From Opitutaceae bacterium EW11 (GTDB lineage Bacteria > Verrucomicrobiota > Verrucomicrobiia > Opitutales > Opitutaceae): a stretch of 64,000 nucleotides of DNA. The translations under genes were made by a program, and so were the position numbers. Positions 52,732 to 61,517 of the stretch are shown here, in pieces. The first letter of the stretch is position 1. Every line of letters begins with the position of its first letter. The notes under the pieces are model-generated. The model had not been told where the DNA came from, made no database searches, and saw nothing but the letters and a program-made list of their open reading frames with translations. The DNA is taken from assembly GCA_003054665.1 (NCBI GenBank), contig QAYY01000013.1, positions 532,238 to 596,237 on the forward strand, read 5' to 3'.

Positions 52732-54576
52732 TCAGCGCGCCGTCAGCTGCGCGGAAGCGGACTTGGCGGAGCCGGCAGACTTCAACCGCTTCCGCCGCGC
52801 CACGCGGCCGAGCACCAAGCCGGTGCCGCCAATCACGCCGCCGACGAAGAGGAAACAGAGGCGGCCGACGAGGCCGTTGGGGATCGCCATCAGGAGGAGG
52901 ATGAATCCGCCGTAAACCATGCAGAGCGTTCCGAGCAGACGGTACACGGCCTCGTCGCCGGACTGCACCGACGCCGACGCGGGTTCGAGGGGCGTGCGCA
53001 AGCGGTCGTAGAAGCCGTTCACTTCGTTCCGGTACTCCGCCGACGTGCGTCGGTAGAAAAAGGTGGAGCCAAAGAAAACAGCGAAGCCCACCGCCACCGT
53101 TCCGAGGACGGTCACGGCCAGGAGCAGGTCGCTCTTTTCCGAGGCCGCCAGCGGCTCCGCGGCGTGCCCGAGAAGCTGGCCGGCGAGCGCGGGCAGGTGG
53201 GCGACGAACGCGGGATCCTCGATCTGTTGCGCGAACGAGAAATTCGCCCAGGCGGAAAACGCGAAGCAGGCGAGGGCCGTGCCCCAGGCCGACCAGGGCG
53301 GCGTGCGTCTGTAGAACAGTCCGAGAAAGACAGGAATCGTGAGCGGCAGGCCGAGACTCACCATGAACTGATTCAGCAGGGTGAAAATGTCGCTCCGCCG
53401 GTGCGAGTTGATCACGACCGCAAGCACGATGATGACGGCGCCGAAGACCAGCGTGCAGATCTTGCTCACGACCAGCAGATGCTTCTCGGGACTGTTGGGC
53501 CGCAGCACGGGGCGGTAGAAACTGCGGACGAACACGCCCACGTATTTGTTCACCGCCGCGTCCATGTTCGTCAGCGTCGCTCCGAACATCGCGCACATCA
53601 GCAGACCGAGCAGCCCGACCGGCATGACGTGCATGGCGACCGCGACGAACGCGCCTTCGGTCGGCTTCGAGAGCTGCGGGAAGACCGTCGCGAGATCGGG
53701 AAAAAGGATCGTGGCCGCGAGCGGCGGGATGATCCAGAGGATCGGTCCGACGATGCCGCCGACGAGGGGAATCCACACCATCCGGCGCGCGTGAGCTTCG
53801 TTTTTCGGCATTAGGTACATCGTGGAGAACTCGATGCTGTTTAGCTCGATGAACTTCACGAACATGAAGGCGAACCCGTAGCCGACGAGCACGGCGGGCC
53901 GCAATCCGCGCCACAACTCCACGTGCGCCGGATGCAACTCGTGCACCCGCACGAAAAGCTGCGAGAGACCGCCGATCTCGGGCAGGCGCGTCGTGAGGAA
54001 AACCGTCAGGATCGTGATCGTCATCACCAGCAGCATCTGCACGAAGTCGCTCGCGAGCACCGCGTACGCGCCGCCGGCGAAGGCGACGATCGTGATCGTG
54101 ATGCCGAGCGCGACGATGACGGGGGTGATGCCGACGTGAAGGACGGCCGCGATGAAGACGCTGATCGACATCAGCGTGAACGCCGCCTTCACGAGTTCGA
54201 TCGGCACGCGGATCCAGGTGTAGAACTGTTCGGATACCGGGCCGAAGCGCTGCCGCACCGCCTCCATCCAGGTGATCACGCGCATGCGGCGGAAGCGGAC
54301 GCAGGTGAACGCCGCCACCGCGATCAACGCAGGAATGGGCGCCCAGAAAAGCAGCATCACATGGAGCCCGCTGCGGAAAACGTCGGACGCCGCGCCGACA
54401 AACGCCCAGGCGGAAAACGTCGCGAGCCAGGCGGAGCTGCCCGTGATCCACCACGGCATCGATCCGCCGCAGCGGAAATAGTCGGAGGTGTTTTTGCTCA
54501 GTCCGCGAAACACCACGCCGAGCGAGAGCATGAAGACGACGTAGACGGCGACGATGAGGTAATCGTAATGGGTCAT
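52732..54576 (-). CDS. sodium:solute symporter (SSS family)
   Basis: The 614-residue membrane protein shows 13 to 15 hydrophobic helices of the LeuT-like SSS family: YLIVAVYVVFMLSLGVVF (5-22), YFRCGGSMPWWITGSSAWLA (34-53), TFSAWAFVGAASDVFRSGLH with the sodium-site region, VPIELVKAAFTLMSISVFIA, and CAMFGATLTNMDAAVNKYVG (near 325-344). It imports a sugar or uronate with sodium. A last helix pair (FILLLMAIPNG, LCFLFVGGVIGG) precedes a basic tail. It is the likely inner-membrane importer for the locus, 329 bp after the 1214-residue receptor gene. Convergent with lacI-2. Confidence 0.92.
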   Translation of the reverse strand: MTHYDYLIVAVYVVFMLSLGVVFRGLSKNTSDYFRCGGSMPWWITGSSAWLATFSAWAFVGAASDVFRSGLHVMLLFWAPIPALIAVAAFTCVRFRRMRVITWMEAVRQRFGPVSEQFYTWIRVPIELVKAAFTLMSISVFIAAVLHVGITPVIVALGITITIVAFAGGAYAVLASDFVQMLLVMTITILTVFLTTRLPEIGGLSQLFVRVHELHPAHVELWRGLRPAVLVGYGFAFMFVKFIELNSIEFSTMYLMPKNEAHARRMVWIPLVGGIVGPILWIIPPLAATILFPDLATVFPQLSKPTEGAFVAVAMHVMPVGLLGLLMCAMFGATLTNMDAAVNKYVGVFVRSFYRPVLRPNSPEKHLLVVSKICTLVFGAVIIVLAVVINSHRRSDIFTLLNQFMVSLGLPLTIPVFLGLFYRRTPPWSAWGTALACFAFSAWANFSFAQQIEDPAFVAHLPALAGQLLGHAAEPLAASEKSDLLLAVTVLGTVAVGFAVFFGSTFFYRRTSAEYRNEVNGFYDRLRTPLEPASASVQSGDEAVYRLLGTLCMVYGGFILLLMAIPNGLVGRLCFLFVGGVIGGTGLVLGRVARRKRLKSAGSAKSASAQLTAR

Positions 54577-54905
54577 GCGGACACGAGCGGGACGAGGGCT
54601 GATGAAAACGGGGCCCGGAGGAAAATCGAGGCCGGCGCGGAGCGGGGGCGTTCAGAGGCGCGGTGAGGACGCGCCCGGGAAGGGAATGCCGACGCCACCG
54701 CCGGGCGAAGATGAACGCCGAAGGGCCGCACGCCGCAACCGCCCCTCCGGGTTACGGTAAACCGGAAGGAGGTGCGGACCGCTGCGGGCGCGGTGGAGAT
54801 CGGCATGGCGAAAAGAAAACGGGGGCCGTCTCGGAAAACCGAGGGGCCCCGGAACGAACCGTAAAGAAAGGCGGGGCTAGAGACTGTCCGCTTCTTGGAC
54901 AGACT
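54577..54905. other. 329-bp intergenic region between receptor and symporter genes
   Basis: It holds the terminator of the receptor gene at one end (54877-54909) and a type A operator (54749-54763), so the symporter gene probably has its own regulated promoter. No gene is supported. Confidence 0.6.
54749..54763. promoter_or_regulatory. LacI-type operator, type A, symporter promoter
   Basis: GGGTTACGGTAAACC is a 7+1+7 palindrome with one mismatched pair, about 173 bp upstream of the symporter start. The GTTACGGTAAAC core is nearly that of the GH88/heparinase operator. Confidence 0.6.
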
Positions 54906-54909
54906 CTAG
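54877..54909 (-). terminator. terminator hairpin overlapping the receptor stop codon
   Basis: On the minus strand CTAGAGTCTGTCC, a 7-base loop and GGACAGTCTCTAG form a 13-bp stem with one mismatch, followed by CCCCGCCTTTCTTT. The stop codon is part of the stem. Confidence 0.75.
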
Positions 54910-57900
54910 AGCTTCAGCGTGGCGGTGAGCTCGAAGTTGATCGGGTCCTGGAACTGCGCGATGCGGGTCGGAACCGCGACGCGGTTCGGCTTCGTGTAAT
55001 CGCCATCGGGCGGGCGAAGCGCCACGCCGTCGTCCTGGTAATACGTGTTCCGCGAGTTCAGCAGATTGTGAACGTTGAGCTGGAGCTCGAGCTCCTTGCC
55101 CTCGATCACGCGCCACCGGGAGTGCAGTCGCATCGTGTAGCCGACGCTGGCCATGAACTCGGACGGACGTTTGGTCCAGATCGGCGTGTTGATGTCGACC
55201 GCGGCGTCGTCCATCCACGGGCGATTCGTCGACGACACCGGCTTGCTCGCGTCGAAATTCGGATTCGCAACGGTGTCGCCCGAGCGGTAACCGGCGCGAT
55301 CCTGATCGACGTACTGCCAGCCGAGGCCCAGACGCAGGCCTTTCAGCGTGCCGGTCTGGAAGGTGTAGTCCGTGTAGATGTTAATCTTCATCCGCTTCAA
55401 GCCGACGGTGTCCTTCAGCAGGTTGATGTTATCGTACTGGACCCAGATGTTGTTGTAGTTCTGGACCGCGTTGTAGCGGACGTTGGTGTCGCCGTGCGCC
55501 GCGGTGATCATGGCATCGGTGACGTTCGGATCGGCGATCGCGACACCCGGGGCGTCGGCGATGTCGTGTCCGGCGTTCGTTGGACGCTGTGTCGTGTCGA
55601 TCGCGCCGCCGGCGGCCTTCAGCACCTCGAGCATTTCGTTCTTCCGGCTGAGAATGTAGGCGCGGGTGTTTTTCCAGCGGTTGTAGTCGACGAGTTGGGC
55701 CGTGCCGAAATTGCCCATCAGGCGCCAGCCGCGGACGATTTCGCCGGCCACCTCGAACTCGACGCCGTCGTTTTTCGTCGAGAAGTAGTCGCCGCCGAGG
55801 ACGTTGGTGTAGCCAAAGGAATTCCGGCTACTCGGATTCGGATCGTTCCACGGGCGGCGGCCCATCAGGTCGTTGAAGGGCGTCGTGGTCGGCGGATCGC
55901 CGAGGCGATTGTCCTTGCGGTTGAAATAATAGCGCGGGGTGAACGAGAGGCGGTCCTGAAACAGCGAGAACGTCACCGCGGCCTCGTAGGCGACGCCGGT
56001 TTCCGGATCGGCATCGTCGCCCACCAAGGTGAAGCGGCCCGTATCCGCCGGCTTATACGCCGTTCCGTAGTTGAGTTTCACCGCTGCCCAGCGAACGGGA
56101 AACACCGTCACGCCGGCAGTCTTGGTGAGGATGTTTTTCGACCAGCGCGGATTGTTGTAGTCGCCGCGGAAACGATCCTTCGCGTAGAGCGGATCGGCGG
56201 GGTTGACGTCGTTCACGCCGCCGATCGTCGGACGGCTTCCGAAGGCCGGCACCGGCGTGCTGGATTTCGGAGTGCCATCGGCGTTTTTCGGCGTGTAGCT
56301 GAGCGTCTTCCAGTCGGACGGCGCGTCCGGACGCCAGTAGCGGTCGTCGAGCGTCATGCCATCCCAGTTCGCGTCGACGGGCAGGAAACCCCAGCTGGTC
56401 GGCTTCTGCCGGAGGTAGGCCGTTTGATGGTCGAGGCGAAGGCCCGGGCTGACGATCAGGCGGTTGTCGAAGTAGCGCGCGGCAAAGGCGAAGATGCCGG
56501 AGGTGGTGGATTCTTCGCGTTTTTCCCAGTTCTGGAGGACCCAGCGGGGATGTGCCGAAAGCGTCGAGGTCGTGATGGTGTTGCCGTCGGTCGACGCCGT
56601 GCGTTCCACCACCGAGGTCGGACTGACGTCGCCCCACGGGCGGGAGGTGTCGCCCTGCCAGTAGTAGCGCAGGCGCAGTTTCTGGTTGCCGGCGTGCCAC
56701 TCGCGCGGATCGGCGGCGAGGCCCATCGAGCGCGTCATCTGATCGTACATCACCGTGCGGCCGTTGGCGGAAACCGAGGTGTTGAACGTGTAGTTGCCCC
56801 ACTTGCCGAGGTCCTTGACGTAGCCGGCGACGGCCCGCACGCCCCAGTTGTCGATCGTGCGATGGTTGAACGTGTCGTCGCTCTCCGAATACGCGTCGAG
56901 AAAATGCGGGTTGGGCTGCCCGTTCGGGAGGTTTTTGTTGATGTCGATGTAGCCGATGCGGAAGCCGAGGTGGCTCGCGCTCGACGTCTCTTTCACGCGG
57001 TTCACGTCGCCGGAGATTTCGAGGAAGAGCGAGTCGCCGACCTGGTGCGCCAGGCGGAGGTTGGCGTCCGTGGTCGTCTGCTCGAACAGCGGTGTCTTCG
57101 GCATCGCGGAGAAACGTTTGTCCGGCACGACGAAATGCGAGTTGGCAACCTGCCGGTCGAAGCGGTTCGAGGGCAGGTTGATCATGTCGTAAAACGCGTC
57201 CTGGCCGCCGCCCTGCGAGTTCGCGGCCGGGGTCAGGTTGCCGCCGGAGGCGCCGGCGTTGCCCAGCGGCAGCAGTTCGCCGTTGCCGCCGCGCGTCCAG
57301 ACGACGTCGCCGAAATACACCGGCACGGAGGGATTCTCGTCACCGCGGCGGGTGCTGCCGGAATAGATCCAGTTCATCACCGTGTTGGTGGCGGGATCGT
57401 AGACGTAGTCGTTGCTGCCCTGGCGCCACACACCTTGCGGCGACCCTTGCTCGGTCAGAAGTGAGCCGTCCGACAGCGGCGACTTCCCGTTGATCTGGGA
57501 GAGGGTGATGGGCGCGTCGAAGACCGTCTTGCCGTTCCAACCGCTGAGGTTGTCCATGTACGGAATCGGGACGCGGGCGCGCTTGTCCTTGTCCTGGAGG
57601 ACCTCGACGTTGAGCTCCGTGCGCTCGCCGAGCTTGTAGGTCGCGGCAAACGTGATGCCGCGTTTGTCCTCGAATTGGTCGTTGAGCCAGCCGCCTTTGG
57701 TTTGGGCGACGAGGTTGAGGCGCACGGCGAGCTTGTCGCTCAACACGCGGTTCGCATCGAGCGTGCCGCGGTAGTAGTCGAACGAACCCGTGGTCGCCGA
57801 GAGCGTCTCGAAATTGCGGTCGGTTCTCGCGCGTTTGCCGACTGTGCTGATGCCGCCGCCGAGCGCGTCGTTGGCGCCGACGTTGAAGAAAACGGCGTTG

Positions 57901-58550
57901 GGACCGCGGCCGAAGTCGATGCGCTCGACGTTGTAGGTGTCGCTCAGTCCGCCGGTGAGGAAGAAATTCCGCTGCTGCCCGGCATTGAGAATCACGCCGC
58001 GGGTGAAATACATCGACGAGGGGGTGGACACGCTGCTGCCGCCGAAAAGATCGGCGCCCTGGCCGTCGAGCACCGGCGCGCCGTTCGTCGCCCACATCGC
58101 GGCCTGCTGCAGGTCCGTGATGCCGATCGTCTGGATGAACTGGCCGGTCATGACGGAGTAGGGCGCCGCCATCTCCTTGAGATCCAGACCGAGTTTGGTG
58201 GCAGAGCCGGCATTCGTGGCGACGAAGCCCTTGTCGCGGTCGGTGTTCACCTCGAAGGCCGCCATGGTGATGGTGCCGTCGTCGCCGACCTTGGCCGTGG
58301 GCGCGCTGCCCGGCCGGGTCGAAGTCTGTGCGAGTTGCCGCTCGTCGGCCTGTTGTGCGGCGAGTTCGCCCGAGTCCAGCCGGCCGTCGTGGTTCTTGTC
58401 GTAGCGTTCCAGCTGATGCTGTGTGGGTTGGTCGGAGGCGGGGGCGGGTACCTGCGCTCCGAGTGGAGAAGCGAGGATGCCGGCCAGGAGGCCGCCAACG
58501 CTGATGCCGGTCGAGAGGGGACGCGGCAAACCTGTGTGTCGTCGATGCAT
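54906..58550 (-). CDS. large TonB-dependent receptor with an EF-hand-like loop
   Basis: The 1214-residue outer-membrane receptor probably takes up an oligosaccharide. A signal-like segment (about 14-32, VGGLLAGILASPLGA) is followed by YDKNHDGRLDSGEL (about 50-63), which fits the calcium-loop pattern DxNxDGxLDxxE, then a TonB-box-like TITMAAFEVNTDRD and a plug (PYSVMTGQFIQTIGITDLQQ, FGRGPNAVFFNVGANDALGG). The barrel fills the rest (FEVAGEIVRGWRLMGNFGTA, LTATLKL at the end). No SusD-like gene is near. The barrel is large for a simple siderophore receptor. It diverges from the GH29 gene over a type B operator. Confidence 0.92.
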   Translation of the reverse strand: MHRRHTGLPRPLSTGISVGGLLAGILASPLGAQVPAPASDQPTQHQLERYDKNHDGRLDSGELAAQQADERQLAQTSTRPGSAPTAKVGDDGTITMAAFEVNTDRDKGFVATNAGSATKLGLDLKEMAAPYSVMTGQFIQTIGITDLQQAAMWATNGAPVLDGQGADLFGGSSVSTPSSMYFTRGVILNAGQQRNFFLTGGLSDTYNVERIDFGRGPNAVFFNVGANDALGGGISTVGKRARTDRNFETLSATTGSFDYYRGTLDANRVLSDKLAVRLNLVAQTKGGWLNDQFEDKRGITFAATYKLGERTELNVEVLQDKDKRARVPIPYMDNLSGWNGKTVFDAPITLSQINGKSPLSDGSLLTEQGSPQGVWRQGSNDYVYDPATNTVMNWIYSGSTRRGDENPSVPVYFGDVVWTRGGNGELLPLGNAGASGGNLTPAANSQGGGQDAFYDMINLPSNRFDRQVANSHFVVPDKRFSAMPKTPLFEQTTTDANLRLAHQVGDSLFLEISGDVNRVKETSSASHLGFRIGYIDINKNLPNGQPNPHFLDAYSESDDTFNHRTIDNWGVRAVAGYVKDLGKWGNYTFNTSVSANGRTVMYDQMTRSMGLAADPREWHAGNQKLRLRYYWQGDTSRPWGDVSPTSVVERTASTDGNTITTSTLSAHPRWVLQNWEKREESTTSGIFAFAARYFDNRLIVSPGLRLDHQTAYLRQKPTSWGFLPVDANWDGMTLDDRYWRPDAPSDWKTLSYTPKNADGTPKSSTPVPAFGSRPTIGGVNDVNPADPLYAKDRFRGDYNNPRWSKNILTKTAGVTVFPVRWAAVKLNYGTAYKPADTGRFTLVGDDADPETGVAYEAAVTFSLFQDRLSFTPRYYFNRKDNRLGDPPTTTPFNDLMGRRPWNDPNPSSRNSFGYTNVLGGDYFSTKNDGVEFEVAGEIVRGWRLMGNFGTAQLVDYNRWKNTRAYILSRKNEMLEVLKAAGGAIDTTQRPTNAGHDIADAPGVAIADPNVTDAMITAAHGDTNVRYNAVQNYNNIWVQYDNINLLKDTVGLKRMKINIYTDYTFQTGTLKGLRLGLGWQYVDQDRAGYRSGDTVANPNFDASKPVSSTNRPWMDDAAVDINTPIWTKRPSEFMASVGYTMRLHSRWRVIEGKELELQLNVHNLLNSRNTYYQDDGVALRPPDGDYTKPNRVAVPTRIAQFQDPINFELTATLKL

Positions 58551-58931
58551 GGGGGTCGAGTTTGGGGGAGTTCGGCGCGGGCCGCTGGTGGGCGCGGCCG
58601 GGTCGGGTAATCAGGGTGACGGCAGCACTCCTGCGCGCTCGGGCCTCCGATTTCGAACGCTCTGCCGGTTACCTGTTAACCTGCCTCGGAAAATGCACCC
58701 TTGCACTTAACCGGCAGGCGCCTCCGCGCTTGTCCGCAACCCCGCTGCGTGCACCGTGTTTTCGTCCGTCCTCGCGGTCTCCTCCGCGCCCACCCAGCGC
58801 CGGAGCGAAACGCCGCCGTTCGTCATTTTTCTCGCAGGAAACCGCTCGTCGTATTCACTGCGCCACTGCAGGCGCGGCGCTTTCGGCGTCGCGCCCGGTT
58901 CCGCAGCGGAGCCCTCCAACTACCTTCCCCC
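58551..58931. other. 381-bp divergent promoter region
   Basis: It separates the receptor (minus) from the fucosidase (plus) and contains a type B operator at 58667-58681 and an inverted half-site copy (TTAACCGGCAG, 58708-58718). No gene is supported. Confidence 0.6.
58667..58681. promoter_or_regulatory. LacI-type operator, type B, receptor/GH29 promoter
   Basis: GGTTACCTGTTAACC is a palindrome with one mismatched pair. Its flanking CTGCCGGTTA is mirrored by TTAACCGGCAG 37 bp further, which could allow two dimers to bind in opposite direction. Confidence 0.65.
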
Positions 58932-60317
58932 ATGCGCCCAACCCTCAACCTCCTCGTCTGCGTCCTCGGACTTCACGTCCTGATTCCCACGCAAACCCAA
59001 GCCGCGACGGACTCCGGTCCGTCCGCAATCGCCGCGACCGAAAGCCCGGCCCAGCGCGAAGCCCGGATCGCCTGGTGGCGCGAAGCTCGTTTCGGTCTCT
59101 TTATCCACTGGGGGCTGTACGCCATCCCGGCGCGCGGCGAATGGGTCCAGTGGAGCGAGCAGATCCCGGTGGAGGAGTACGCCAAGCTGGCGGACGAGTT
59201 TCGTCCTTCGCAGTTCAACCCCGACGACTGGGCGGCGACCGCGAAGGCGGCCGGCATGAAATACGTCGTGCTCACGTCGCGGCACCACGACGGCTTTGCC
59301 CTTTTCGACGATCCCCAGAGCGATTTCACCAGCGTGAAGACCGCCGCGCACCGCGACTTCGTGGCCGACTACGTCAAGGCGGTCCGCGCCGCAGGGCTTC
59401 GGGTGGGGCTCTATTATTCCCCGCTGGATTGGCGTTTTCCCGGCTACATCATGCCTGACGTGCAGCGCGCCAGCGCCGAGGCGATGCGCGCCCAGTACCA
59501 CCGCCAAATGCACGAGCTGCTGTCGAACTACGGAAAGCTGGATCTGCTCTGGTTCGACGGAGGCGAAACCGATTGGCTGAGTTTCGGCGGGGATTGGAAG
59601 GGCCCGGGTTGGCAGAAGCGCCCGAGCGATCAACATTACCGCGGCGGCTTCTCCTGGCAGCACGAGAAGGTGCACGAGGAGCTGCGCCGGCTGCAGCCCG
59701 ATATCGTGATCAATGGCCGCGCCGACATGCCGGAGGATTTTCACTCCCGCGAAGGCGCCGGCGCGCTCGGCGGATACGACTCGGAGCATCCGTGGGAGCT
59801 CTGCCTCACGCTGGTCGAAGGTCCGTGGGGCTGGCAGCCCGACTGCAAGATCCGGTCGCTCGAAACCTGCGTTCAGTTCCTGGTCGGAGCCGCGGGACGC
59901 GACGGAAATCTCCTCCTCAACGTCGGCCCCCGTCCCGACGGGCGTATCGATCCGCCCCAGGCTCAGCGTCTGCGCGAAATCGGCGAGTGGCTGAAGCTGA
60001 ATGGCGAGAGCGTCTACGGCACCCGGGGCGGACCGTATCTGCCCGGGACCTACGGCGTGTCGACTCGGCGGGCCAACATCGTCTACCTCCACGTCCTCCA
60101 CTGGCCGACGGGGAAACTCGTTCTCCCCAATCTACCGGCTAGGGTGCTCGCGGCCTCCGTCCTCGGCGGCGGTGAAGCAAAGTTCAATCAGGACGGCGGC
60201 CGCCTCGAACTCGAAATGGCCCCGGCGCAGCGCCGCGAAATCGACACGATCGTGAAACTCCAACTTGATCGCGCGGCGGGGCCGTTGCCCGTCATCGAAG
60301 TCCCCACCGCGAACTGA
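58932..60317 (+). CDS. secreted GH29 alpha-L-fucosidase
   Basis: The 461-residue product has a signal peptide (MRPTLNLLVCVLGLHVLIP) and clear GH29 marks: ARFGLFIHWGLYAIPARGEW (near 52-71), YVVLTSRHHDGFALFD (about 110-125), RVGLYYSPLDWRFPGY and the nucleophile Asp in LDLLWFDGGETDWLSFGG (about 201-218). GH29 enzymes release alpha-L-fucose with retention of configuration. A C-terminal beta-domain (after about 355) is the usual DUF5597-like or F5/8-like sandwich. Position next to the receptor suggests release of fucose before uptake. The ATG at 58932 gives the signal peptide. Confidence 0.93.
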   Translation: MRPTLNLLVCVLGLHVLIPTQTQAATDSGPSAIAATESPAQREARIAWWREARFGLFIHWGLYAIPARGEWVQWSEQIPVEEYAKLADEFRPSQFNPDDWAATAKAAGMKYVVLTSRHHDGFALFDDPQSDFTSVKTAAHRDFVADYVKAVRAAGLRVGLYYSPLDWRFPGYIMPDVQRASAEAMRAQYHRQMHELLSNYGKLDLLWFDGGETDWLSFGGDWKGPGWQKRPSDQHYRGGFSWQHEKVHEELRRLQPDIVINGRADMPEDFHSREGAGALGGYDSEHPWELCLTLVEGPWGWQPDCKIRSLETCVQFLVGAAGRDGNLLLNVGPRPDGRIDPPQAQRLREIGEWLKLNGESVYGTRGGPYLPGTYGVSTRRANIVYLHVLHWPTGKLVLPNLPARVLAASVLGGGEAKFNQDGGRLELEMAPAQRREIDTIVKLQLDRAAGPLPVIEVPTAN

Positions 60318-60518
60318 GCGTCGGCAGCTACTCGTGCGCCGGCTGCGGTTCGACTCGAACGCGGCTGGCGCAGCGGGTGCGGGGTGCCTCGTCCCCGAAG
60401 AACCTCCCTGTGCACTCGCCATGCGGCCGGCGGCTCGCCAGCTTCGGCTTTGCGCCGACAGGTCGATCGAAGGTCGCCCCTCGGCGTGTCACCACCTCTT
60501 CCTTACATCCATCCCCCC

Positions 60519-61517
60519 ATGAAAGTCCTCAAGCATCTCCGCTCCCTCCTGGCGGCCTTGGTTATCGGTTCCGGCACGGCGCTGTCCGCCGCCCCGGCGG
60601 GTTTTCTCTTCGCGACCTTCAAGGGCGAACAGAACCCGCTCACCGAGCAGATTTATTTCGTGCTCAGCGCCGACGGTCGCAACTGGGCCGCGCTCAACGG
60701 CTCGAACCCCGTTCTGGTGAGCGAAGTGGGCGAAAAGGGCGTTCGCGACCCATACCTCCTGCGGGGCCGCGACGGTAAAACGTATTACCTCATCGCGACC
60801 GATCTCTCGATTGCCCTGAACCACGATTGGGGCCGGGCGGTGCGAGCCGGCAGCCGGTCCATCGTGATCTGGGAATCCACCGACCTCGTGAAGTGGTCGG
60901 AACCGCGCCTCGTGCAGGTCGCTCCCGACGACGCCGGGTGCACCTGGGCGCCTGAGGCGACGTACGACGAAGAGACCGGCGACTACCTCGTGTTCTGGGC
61001 CTCCACCTCGAAGGGCGACGACTTCGCCAAGCATCGGATCTGGGCCGCGCGCACGAAAGATTTCCGCACCTTCGGCGCACCCTTCGTCTACATCGACAAA
61101 CCGAACTCCGTGATCGACACGACGATCGTTCGCGACGGGGCGACGTACTACCGCTTCACCAAAGACGAGCAGCACAAGGCGATCACGATGGAGAAGGCGG
61201 CCCACCTCGCCGGCCCATGGACCGACATGCCCGACTTTTCCCTCAGTCGTCTCCTCGGTTACGAGGGCCCCGAGTGTTATCAGATCGAGTCCGCCACCGA
61301 AGGGCATCCTCCGGTGTGGTGCCTGATCCTCGATCACTTCGCGAAGGGCCGCGGTTACCAGCCGTTCGTCACCCACGATTTGGCTTCGGGAAAATTCGAG
61401 GAGGCGCAGGACTTCTCCTTCCCGTTCCGCCTCCGCCACGGATCGATCCTGCCTCTCAACGCGGCTGAGTTCGAACGCGTGCAGGCCGCGTACGCCGCTC
61501 CGGCCAAAGCGCACTGA
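60519..61517 (+). CDS. secreted GH43-like arabinosidase/galactosidase
   Basis: The 332-residue product has a signal peptide (MKVLKHLRSLLAALVIGSGTALS, cut near SAAPA). The GH43 propeller is shown by EKGVRDPYLLRGRDGKTYYL (about 71-90), IVIWESTDLVKWSEPRL, CTWAPEATYDEETGDYLVFW (about 145-164) and EGPECYQIESATEG (the acid residue region). It probably removes arabinose, galactose or xylose from oligosaccharides outside the cell. Substrate not determined. It lies 201 bp after the fucosidase in the same direction and may be its operon partner. Confidence 0.85.
   Translation: MKVLKHLRSLLAALVIGSGTALSAAPAGFLFATFKGEQNPLTEQIYFVLSADGRNWAALNGSNPVLVSEVGEKGVRDPYLLRGRDGKTYYLIATDLSIALNHDWGRAVRAGSRSIVIWESTDLVKWSEPRLVQVAPDDAGCTWAPEATYDEETGDYLVFWASTSKGDDFAKHRIWAARTKDFRTFGAPFVYIDKPNSVIDTTIVRDGATYYRFTKDEQHKAITMEKAAHLAGPWTDMPDFSLSRLLGYEGPECYQIESATEGHPPVWCLILDHFAKGRGYQPFVTHDLASGKFEEAQDFSFPFRLRHGSILPLNAAEFERVQAAYAAPAKAH

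Noticed and set aside
54663..57464. A 933-codon plus-strand frame opposite the large receptor
   Set aside because: Antisense to the receptor, whose domains are clear. The translation is Val/Arg/Glu-rich without a fold signature.
60340..60380. GGTTCGACTCGAAC resembling a tRNA T-arm
   Set aside because: The rest of a cloverleaf is missing; it is a short palindrome between two genes.
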